Source of the DNA: Zhongshania aliphaticivorans
Lineage (GTDB): Bacteria > Pseudomonadota > Gammaproteobacteria > Pseudomonadales > Spongiibacteraceae
Length of the DNA stretch: 64,000 bases
Assembly (NCBI RefSeq): GCF_902705875.1
Contig: NZ_CACSIK010000002.1
Location: forward strand, 1-64,000
Direction of reading: 5' to 3'
Each line of letters opens with the position of its first letter. Position 1 is the first letter of the stretch. Under the pieces are notes generated by a model that ran no database searches, was not told the origin of the DNA, and saw only the letters and a program-made list of their open reading frames with translations. This document shows positions 18,015 to 24,960 of this stretch, one piece after another. Position numbers and translations under genes: made by a program.

Positions 18015-20480
18015 TCAAAAATTAAGCTTCAAATCCAAGCCATAGGTTTGTGGGGCACCGCGAATGTAGTAATCAAAACCAAATGCACCTTGAAGGTTGA
18101 TAGCGTAAGTATCGTATTCTTTTGCTGCTAAGTTTTTACCCCAAACCGATACCGAATATGCATCGTCGGACGCTACCCATGACAGTCGACCATTGAACAA
18201 CCAATACGCATCTTGTTTTAGCTCACCGTAGCCACCGTCACCGTTATAGGCGCTATACCATTGATCATCTTGAAAGTTAGCATTGAGATTAATGGTCAAA
18301 TAGCCCGCATCTATTTCAAAAATGTCGTAGTCCGTTGAAATTGAATAATTCCAGGTGGGTGCAGATATCAAATTATTACCTGATAAATCGAGGTTATCTT
18401 CTTTATCAGCAACGGTTTCGGTATTCGACAATGAGAGCTCGGTAAACTCAGTATCGAGATAACCGACGTTTAAACTGAACGACAATGATTCAGTAATACC
18501 GGCCCATAATTCCGTTTCTGCACCTCGTATCCGTGAGCCCCCTGCGTTTTCTAAGAATGCAGAAACAAATACTTGGTTTATAAACTGCTGGTCTGTGTAT
18601 TTATAATCAAATATGGCCGAGTTAATACGCACCTTGCCATCGTATGCCTCCGCTTTTATACCAATTTCAAAGGCATCTAAATATTCTGGTCTTGCGTAGG
18701 CTGTTTCAATTGGTCGTGGTTCATAGTACAAACCACCGTTAAATGAACCGCTTCGGTAGCCTCGGCTATAAGAGGCAAAAACCATAATGTCGTCATTAAA
18801 TCTGTAATCAATACCCAATTTACCTGTAATTTCTTTTTCTGAGGTACTGAGCTGAGGCGCAGATTCAAGGGTATAAGGTCCCGTGGTGTAACCTGTATTG
18901 GCATACTCCAATGCCGAAAGAGGATCTTGCAGTATTGAAGTCAAACCTGTCACGGTTAATGGTGGAGCAAGAAAGGCGTCGTCTACGCCGCTGGTATTGC
19001 CTGGGGTCCATGAACCTCGGCCTTCGCCATCATAGCCAACCCTAGATACATTGAGATAGGTCAAGTCATTGGTATCGTTGGTATAACGAAGTCCCAAATC
19101 CACGCCCAAGTCATTGCTGATATCAAATCGGAATTGGCTGTACACAGCATAACTTTCTTTCTCTGTGCGCATCCTTTGATCAATAACGCCAAAGTCTAAT
19201 AAGAAAGGGGCTAGCGGAATCAAGTCGGGGTCGGCAAGACCAATACGTAAGTCTATGAAATCGCCATATAGAGAATATAAATTATGAAGATAAAGATTTT
19301 GATAATCGTAGTAAACACCGGCAATGAAATTAACTGGGCCAGTTAGCTGGGTGGATATTCGGAAGTCTTGGCTAAAACCTACCGCATCTGAAGACCAAAC
19401 ATTCTCTACCATGTGCAGCGGAGAACCATCAATATCCATATCGTTGTAATAGTCATTGTCGCTGTACGCTGTTACCGATGTCAGCGTAAAGCTATCTGCT
19501 ACGTAATTTAAGGTTAATACAGCTAAGTCTGAATTTGTGTCCAGTGTTCCCACTCTATTGGATTCGGTCTCATAAAAACCAAGCCCTCTCGAAGTACTAT
19601 CGTAGCCGGTATAATCTATAAATCCTGAAGAATCACTTGATAAAGGCCCCAAAAAACTAATATCTACACGGGGCTCATTACGCGGTGTTGTTGCCAAAGC
19701 GTCATTTTCACCTTTTGTAAATTTAAACACGGCATTGATTCTATCGCTAATATCCGCTGAAACACTTAAGCGAAAGGCCCTAAAGTCTGTCTGGGTAGTA
19801 TTTTGTGAATCTAATTTATTCTCTATATAGCCATCATCTTTCTTCATTACACCAGCAAAACGCACAGCAACTCGATCTGGTACTACAGTTGTTTCAAAAC
19901 CAAATTCGGTAGTTTGGGCGTTATAATTTCCTACACCTAACTTTACAAACCCTTCTGCCTCATCTCCGATCTTTGGTGTTCGGGTAATAACATTGATAGC
20001 ACCACCCGTGGTGTTTTTCCCATACAAAGTACCCTGTGGCCCCCGCAGGACTTCAAGCCTTTCGATGTCAAAAAAACTAGCGCCATGACTATATACAGGG
20101 GCCAGATATGCCTCGTCGATATACACGCCAATTGGGCTGGGTTGGTTGGCTGAGTAATCTGACATGCTGACACCACGAATAGAAAATATCGGCTGCACAT
20201 CGCCAAAAGGGCCACTTACTTGCATATTCGGAACATAGGCGCCCAAGTCAACCGCGTTATCTAAACCAAACTTTTCCATTTGATTACTGTTCATACCGGT
20301 TACAGCGATAGGTACATCTTGGGTACTTTGGCTGCGTTTCTGGGCGGTTACGATAACTTCTTCTAACATGATATTTCCACTGGCCGCAACAGCATGATTT
20401 GCCATTAAACACAATGTGCTAACACCAACAGAATTTCTTATAGCTGAGCGTACGGGGGCACTCAAAACTTTCGTTATCAT
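18015..20480 (-). CDS. TonB-dependent outer-membrane receptor
   Basis: 821 residues. The signal peptide is at about 1-33. The TonB box region reads L-E-E-V-I-V-T-A-Q-K-R, then the plug (D-V-P-I-A-V-T-G; I-R-G-V-S-M; G-T-L-Y-G-K-N-T-T-G-G-A-I-N-V) and a beta-barrel ending in the aromatic L-N-F. The subgroup is the one common in marine gammaproteobacteria for hydrophobic or aromatic substrates. Start: ATG 20480 begins a good signal peptide; longer frames overlap the ferredoxin gene. It probably imports the substrate or a product of this catabolic block. Confidence 0.93.
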   Translation of the reverse strand: MITKVLSAPVRSAIRNSVGVSTLCLMANHAVAASGNIMLEEVIVTAQKRSQSTQDVPIAVTGMNSNQMEKFGLDNAVDLGAYVPNMQVSGPFGDVQPIFSIRGVSMSDYSANQPSPIGVYIDEAYLAPVYSHGASFFDIERLEVLRGPQGTLYGKNTTGGAINVITRTPKIGDEAEGFVKLGVGNYNAQTTEFGFETTVVPDRVAVRFAGVMKKDDGYIENKLDSQNTTQTDFRAFRLSVSADISDRINAVFKFTKGENDALATTPRNEPRVDISFLGPLSSDSSGFIDYTGYDSTSRGLGFYETESNRVGTLDTNSDLAVLTLNYVADSFTLTSVTAYSDNDYYNDMDIDGSPLHMVENVWSSDAVGFSQDFRISTQLTGPVNFIAGVYYDYQNLYLHNLYSLYGDFIDLRIGLADPDLIPLAPFLLDFGVIDQRMRTEKESYAVYSQFRFDISNDLGVDLGLRYTNDTNDLTYLNVSRVGYDGEGRGSWTPGNTSGVDDAFLAPPLTVTGLTSILQDPLSALEYANTGYTTGPYTLESAPQLSTSEKEITGKLGIDYRFNDDIMVFASYSRGYRSGSFNGGLYYEPRPIETAYARPEYLDAFEIGIKAEAYDGKVRINSAIFDYKYTDQQFINQVFVSAFLENAGGSRIRGAETELWAGITESLSFSLNVGYLDTEFTELSLSNTETVADKEDNLDLSGNNLISAPTWNYSISTDYDIFEIDAGYLTINLNANFQDDQWYSAYNGDGGYGELKQDAYWLFNGRLSWVASDDAYSVSVWGKNLAAKEYDTYAINLQGAFGFDYYIRGAPQTYGLDLKLNF

Positions 20481-20544
20481 CTTCTTGTACTCTATCTTGT
20501 TATTAGTAATACGGACTGATTTAGAGAAAAAAATTGTTATAAAA

Positions 20545-20892
20545 TTAGGTGGCCACTTTAATAACAGCGCCTTCAAGTATATTGGTGACATCAATCTGAC
20601 AAGCTAAACGTTGACCCTCGACAATGTCATCACTCACAAACTCCAGAATACCTAGCTCTGCATCACTTACTTGTTCTAGATTCATAGCAGCTGAATTTTC
20701 AATAATGACGCAACAGGTTCCACAGGAGCATGCACCACCACAATCACCATCTATTCCTGCAATATCATTGGCTTTTGCTAGCTCCATCAAACTAATACCA
20801 GCCATGCCACTGACAATTTTTCTAATGCCTGTTTGTTCATAGAAAGTTAATGTTACTTTCTCTTGAATAAGTTGTTTCGACGTAGACGTCAT
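20545..20892 (-). CDS. Adrenodoxin-type [2Fe-2S] ferredoxin
   Basis: 115 residues. The cluster ligands follow C-x5-C-x2-C (C-G-G-A-C-S-C-G-T-C) with the fourth Cys in L-A-C-Q-I-D-V, the adrenodoxin/putidaredoxin pattern. Such ferredoxins deliver electrons to P450s or di-iron oxygenases; no P450 is present in the window, and the adjacent upstream gene is a di-iron-pattern protein. Start: the longer frame uses a TTG at 20913; ATG 20892 is preferred. Confidence 0.93.
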   Translation of the reverse strand: MTSTSKQLIQEKVTLTFYEQTGIRKIVSGMAGISLMELAKANDIAGIDGDCGGACSCGTCCVIIENSAAMNLEQVSDAELGILEFVSDDIVEGQRLACQIDVTNILEGAVIKVAT

Positions 20893-21004
20893 ATTTTTAT
20901 ATCCCACGATCAAAGTGTGTATTTAAATTTAATCAAAATTGTTAAATCGAAATACCAATCATAAGGTGGGCTTTTTATTGGATATATAATTTATTGGCCG
21001 TTTT

Positions 21005-21898
21005 TTACTTTGCCATTATTTCAGCCATTTTATTTTTATCAATTTCTAATACATCGCCGCCACCCGAATGAAATCTTCGCCAAGCAACTTGTATTTCATT
21101 CTGTTCGCTAGTCACAAAGGGATGATTTCTAGGATGGTAGCCTTTTTTGAAAACAGGTAACGCGCTACGCACAAATCTACCGAGCATGGTCATACAAAAA
21201 GTTAGTTTTTTTAGCCCTTTTAATGGGTTTCTCCACCAACCTTCCACGCGACTCATATGTAGATAGGTACGAATGGTTTCTGATGCAATATGCATTAAGG
21301 CCAATGAGACCATATATTTTCTATACCATTCATCGACACCATATAGTGCTTGATACACGTCAAAGGCAACTGACCCATGCTCTACTTCTTCAACTTGGTG
21401 CCACATCCAAATTGCCCGCATAGTTGGATCGCTATCCGCAAACCATTTTTCGTAATTATCAAGAATGATCATACCGCCCAAAAATGTGAACGTTTCATAA
21501 CCAGCAGTAAAACCCAGCATTTTTTTAAGATCATCTTCTTTAGCATGTTTTGTGAAATATTGTTTCGCTTCGTTATCTAAGCGTTTAACCTCGGGGTAAC
21601 GTTCACTTAACCAACGGTTTACATCTACAAAATTTCTAGCGTGATGCGCTTCTTGACCAATAATTGCTGACACATCTTTACGTAATTTATCATCCTGGAT
21701 ATAAGGCTTTGCTTTTGATAATGACTTGACTAGATAACGCTCAAAATAAGGCACATGCACACCAAGAGCATTCACGAACATTGAAAATTCAGGTAGTGTT
21801 CTGCTCCACAAGGGGTCTTGATATTCAACATTATTAACATCAAAGGTTAAATTTCTGACTGGAAAGTCATCCATTGGATGTTCTGGTATTGCACTCAT
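21005..21898 (-). CDS. PF10118 'metal-dependent hydrolase' family, di-iron oxygenase candidate
   Basis: 297 residues. The family is annotated as predicted metal-dependent hydrolase. The sequence itself shows a ferritin-like carboxylate di-iron set: Glu53 (Y-F-E-R-Y), Glu83-x-x-His86 (Q-E-A-H-H), Glu135 (G-Y-E-T-F) and Glu171-x-x-His174 (E-V-E-H). This spacing in an all-helical protein is that of O2-activating di-iron enzymes. With a ferredoxin gene 112 bp downstream on the same strand I infer an oxygenase or desaturase role, untested. Start: ATG 21898 has GAGGAG six bases upstream. Confidence 0.78.
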   Translation of the reverse strand: MSAIPEHPMDDFPVRNLTFDVNNVEYQDPLWSRTLPEFSMFVNALGVHVPYFERYLVKSLSKAKPYIQDDKLRKDVSAIIGQEAHHARNFVDVNRWLSERYPEVKRLDNEAKQYFTKHAKEDDLKKMLGFTAGYETFTFLGGMIILDNYEKWFADSDPTMRAIWMWHQVEEVEHGSVAFDVYQALYGVDEWYRKYMVSLALMHIASETIRTYLHMSRVEGWWRNPLKGLKKLTFCMTMLGRFVRSALPVFKKGYHPRNHPFVTSEQNEIQVAWRRFHSGGGDVLEIDKNKMAEIMAK

Positions 21899-21967
21899 CG
21901 CAATCTCCTCACTGCTAACCGTTAACAAATATTGGGGTATACATGTCTAGCTATCCAAACTGATAAC

Positions 21968-22765
21968 TTATGACCAAGCCTCTTTAAATCCACCACCACC
22001 AAGAATGGATTGACCGCCATCACAAACAACGACTTCACCGGTAAAATTATCTCCTGCACTGGAGCATAAGAAGATGGCTGTATCAGCAACTTCTTCAATT
22101 TTTGCGTATCGACCAAGTGGTATATGCTTCATATATCTTTCTTCATGCTCTTTTGTCGGTGTTAGTCGGCGCATACCCTCGGTTTCGCCAACGGCACCAG
22201 GCGCAATGGCATTTACTCTGATGCTCTTGCTTCCCCACTCAATAGCCAGCACCTTGGTTAATGCTTCTATTCCTGCCTTGGCTGCACACACATGAGCCTG
22301 CCCCACCATGGGTGTAAACGCTTGTACAGCTGAAATATTTATCATTGCTGCACCCTTTTTATTAACAAAATCGAATGCCGCACGGCAGACATTAAATGTG
22401 CCAACTAAATCAATATCGACGACAGTTTTAAATCCATTAGAGGTCAATTGCTCTGCAGGTGAGACAAAATTTCCTGCCGCTCCAGAAATAACATTATCAA
22501 TATCGCCAAATTTTTCTGAGCACGTACGTGCAGCTTGGTATATTGCGTCATAGTCTCTTACATCTGCACTGAAGCCATCTGCTTCAATTCCCATTTCTGT
22601 AAGTCTAGATATCGCTGCTACTACTTTGTCTTGACTACGGCTAACGACAAAAATTTTTGAACCCAGCTTCCCCATTGCTTCCGCGATACCCAGATTTATT
22701 CCACTGGTGCCACCTACAACAAATGTTGTCTGTCCACTAAATAAATCTTCTTTAAATACAGTCAT
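21968..22765 (-). CDS. SDR, peroxisomal-type 2,4-dienoyl-CoA reductase-like
   Basis: 265 residues. The NADP(H)-binding loop is G-G-T-S-G-I-N-L-G-I-A; the N-A-A-G-like motif appears as S-G-A-A-G-N-F. The catalytic Tyr of YxxxK is replaced by His: Q-A-H-V-C-A-A-K. This replacement, and A-P-G-A-V-G-E-T-E-G-M-R-R-L, match the DECR2 (2,4-dienoyl-CoA reductase) branch of the SDRs. It would reduce conjugated dienoyl-CoAs. A different acyl-CoA or ketone substrate is possible. Confidence 0.82.
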   Translation of the reverse strand: MTVFKEDLFSGQTTFVVGGTSGINLGIAEAMGKLGSKIFVVSRSQDKVVAAISRLTEMGIEADGFSADVRDYDAIYQAARTCSEKFGDIDNVISGAAGNFVSPAEQLTSNGFKTVVDIDLVGTFNVCRAAFDFVNKKGAAMINISAVQAFTPMVGQAHVCAAKAGIEALTKVLAIEWGSKSIRVNAIAPGAVGETEGMRRLTPTKEHEERYMKHIPLGRYAKIEEVADTAIFLCSSAGDNFTGEVVVCDGGQSILGGGGFKEAWS

Positions 22766-22791
22766 AATGATCTCTTTATATTTATAAAATT

Positions 22792-24252
22792 TTATCCACG
22801 CATTAATTTAATAATTAATCGCCCCAACATGCCGTAAGGCGGATAAAGTAATTTAATACCTGTGAAACTTCCAAACCCACGCTGACTAAATATTGCTTTC
22901 ATATGAGAGAAAGTTTTAAATCCTTCTTCCCCATGATATGCGCCGAAACCACTCCCACCCACACCACCAAATGGTTGTGATGGCTGTAAATATTGCAACA
23001 TGACATCATTTACTGTCATTCCGCCTGCAACGACTTTTTCTGCCAGTTTATTTTTCGACTCAGTAGAATCTGTAAAATGGTAAATAGCGAGTGGTCGCGA
23101 CCTTTCATTAACAAATTGAATTGCCTCATCTAATCCATTCACTTCTATAATCGGCAAAATGGGACCAAATATTTCTTCCTTCATTACCTTGCTGTCGAGA
23201 CTAGGATTAAAGATTAAAGTGAAGGGGAACTTACGATGCTTACGGTGTTGATCAGTAAAATCTTCTAACTGCAGTATTTCTGCCCCCTTGTTTCTTGCAT
23301 CATCGACAAGATCTTGAAGGCGATTAAAGTGTGATTGATTAATAATTGAGGTGTAATCCATCGACATTGCACCGCAGGGAAATAAACTGCGGTAATGTCG
23401 TGAGGACCATACTCTAAAATCGTTAATGGCCCCTTTGGGAATTAATGCATAATCTGGTGCTGCACAGGTTTGACCTGCATTGTATGTTTTGCCCCATAAG
23501 ATGCGGTGGCATGCTTCTCCCAAGAAATAATCTTCTTCAATAACAACGGGATTTTTTCCACCCAGCTCAAGAGTCACAGGCGTTAAGTTATGCGCAGCAG
23601 CGGACATCACTTTCTTACCGATCGCGGTAGAGCCTGTAAATAACAAATGGTCAAAGGGGAGTGATGCAAATTCTGCCGCAACTGTGGCATCACCACCAAC
23701 GACAACAACCTCACTGTCATCAAAAACTTGTGCCAATATTGTTCTTAATATCACCTCTGTCTTTGGGGTAAGTTCAGAGACTTTAATAAGGCAGCGGTTG
23801 CCAGCAGCTAAAGCAGCAGCAAGTGGGCTTATTGCCAAATTTACCGGATAATTCCAAGGTACCATTACCCCAACAACGCCTAAGGCCTGAGGCATAACTC
23901 GATTTTGACCTGGTAAAAACCACATTGACGTACTACGTAGTTTTGGACGCATCCATTTGTGCAAATGCGACACAGCGTAATCTATATTGGCTACCGTATT
24001 TGCTATTTCAGATATCCGCGTTTCTTCTATAGCACGATGACCAAAGTAAGCGCTTAATGCATTAATAATGGCATTTCTATTTTCATCTAATAAGATCGCC
24101 ATTTTCTTCAGTTTTTCTTTTCGCTCTGAAAAACTAAACGCACCTTTGGTGTTGTAGGCCGCTTTTACACGATTAAATGCAAGCTGCAATTCTGAATTGC
24201 TCAACAATTCTAAATTATCTATACCCTCTACCGCTCTATCATGCGTATTCAT
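22792..24252 (-). CDS. Aldehyde dehydrogenase (coniferyl/aliphatic aldehyde type)
   Basis: 486 residues. V-P-W-N-Y-P (about 130) and F-T-G-S-T-A-I-G-K (cofactor fold), L-E-L-G-G-K-N-P (catalytic Glu) and G-Q-T-C-A-A-P-D-Y (catalytic Cys) are present. The C-terminal half resembles coniferyl-aldehyde and fatty-aldehyde dehydrogenases (Q-P-F-G-G-V-G-x-S-G-F-G-A-Y). It starts five bases after the StyC-like stop, so the isomerase product aldehyde is the natural substrate guess. Start ATG 24252 has AAGG upstream; longer frames run into the previous gene. Confidence 0.93.
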   Translation of the reverse strand: MNTHDRAVEGIDNLELLSNSELQLAFNRVKAAYNTKGAFSFSERKEKLKKMAILLDENRNAIINALSAYFGHRAIEETRISEIANTVANIDYAVSHLHKWMRPKLRSTSMWFLPGQNRVMPQALGVVGVMVPWNYPVNLAISPLAAALAAGNRCLIKVSELTPKTEVILRTILAQVFDDSEVVVVGGDATVAAEFASLPFDHLLFTGSTAIGKKVMSAAAHNLTPVTLELGGKNPVVIEEDYFLGEACHRILWGKTYNAGQTCAAPDYALIPKGAINDFRVWSSRHYRSLFPCGAMSMDYTSIINQSHFNRLQDLVDDARNKGAEILQLEDFTDQHRKHRKFPFTLIFNPSLDSKVMKEEIFGPILPIIEVNGLDEAIQFVNERSRPLAIYHFTDSTESKNKLAEKVVAGGMTVNDVMLQYLQPSQPFGGVGGSGFGAYHGEEGFKTFSHMKAIFSQRGFGSFTGIKLLYPPYGMLGRLIIKLMRG

Positions 24253-24256
24253 TGCC

Positions 24257-24736
24257 TTATTTCTCATCTTTGGCTTGAGCACGCCACATGACGATGGCCG
24301 CATATATCAAAGTAACCGAACCCAAGAGCGCTGGAAGAAATGCAGCGGCTCCTGCTAAGCTAGCCTCTCCCAATCTATTTGCTTCTAAGGTCACCCCACG
24401 ATTGGGTGCAAACATTCCAAAAATGTAAAATGCAAAGTTGCACCATATTGCGATTGCTGTGCCCATAAACACACGGTATGACGCCGACTCTTCTAATACG
24501 ACCGCTCGCATGGCAGCACCAATGGCAATCGCCATAATGGCATTCATCAACATCCCAACGTGCACGGTGCGCCACCCAGCAATGCTGCCTGGGAGATCAA
24601 ATTCAATCAGTATTGGTACTGGACTAAGCGACATGCCACCGATCATTGAAAATATCAGTAAAAATCCTGCTACCAATGCCACAATCAGTGCGAGAAAACC
24701 CTGCTTAATAAGACGCCCGCTGTAATACGCTTGCAT
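24257..24736 (-). CDS. Styrene-oxide-isomerase (StyC)-like heme membrane protein
   Basis: 159 residues with four membrane helices (about 12-34, 56-79, 88-109, 126-151). Compared from memory with StyC of Pseudomonas, the match is full-length with a one-residue offset: L-P-G-S-x-x-G-W, His59, Asn65, Trp98, Asn100, Tyr104 and P-N-R-G (111-114) correspond to StyC His58 (axial heme b ligand), Asn64, Trp97, Asn99, Tyr103 and PNRG. StyC Asp95 is Ala here. Family activity is Meinwald rearrangement of an epoxide to an aldehyde. AAGGG lies seven bases before the ATG. It is the first gene of a block facing a LAL regulator; the next gene is an aldehyde dehydrogenase. Confidence 0.8.
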   Translation of the reverse strand: MQAYYSGRLIKQGFLALIVALVAGFLLIFSMIGGMSLSPVPILIEFDLPGSIAGWRTVHVGMLMNAIMAIAIGAAMRAVVLEESASYRVFMGTAIAIWCNFAFYIFGMFAPNRGVTLEANRLGEASLAGAAAFLPALLGSVTLIYAAIVMWRAQAKDEK

Positions 24737-24960
24737 GCAACTGCCCTTTTGTTTAGTTTTATTTAGATTGATTACCCACTACCAGCTAGGTCTGCCAATA
24801 AATTACGCTGTGAGTTATTGTTCGTACGCATTCATCAGTGACTATCATATGGGTAATTTGGGCTAGAAAACCCCATCAAATGTACGGCTTACAACAATAC
24901 CGTTGTGATCTACACTCTGTATTAAGCTTTTACCCGAACAGCACCGGAAAATATAATAAA
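24737..24960. promoter_or_regulatory. Divergent control region between StyC-like and LAL regulator genes
   Basis: 224 bp between two divergent starts; it should contain both promoters and the LAL operator. I did not find an unambiguous -35/-10 pair or a sigma54 -24/-12 element on the catabolic side. Confidence 0.5.

Noticed and set aside
15478..24736. Plain styrene-degradation (sty) cluster
   Set aside because: No StyA/StyB monooxygenase genes are present, and the dienoyl-CoA enzymes and acyl-CoA synthetase point to a different substrate.
24838..24960. N-terminal extension of the LAL regulator from a GTG
   Set aside because: The segment lacks family similarity and would cover the divergent promoter region.
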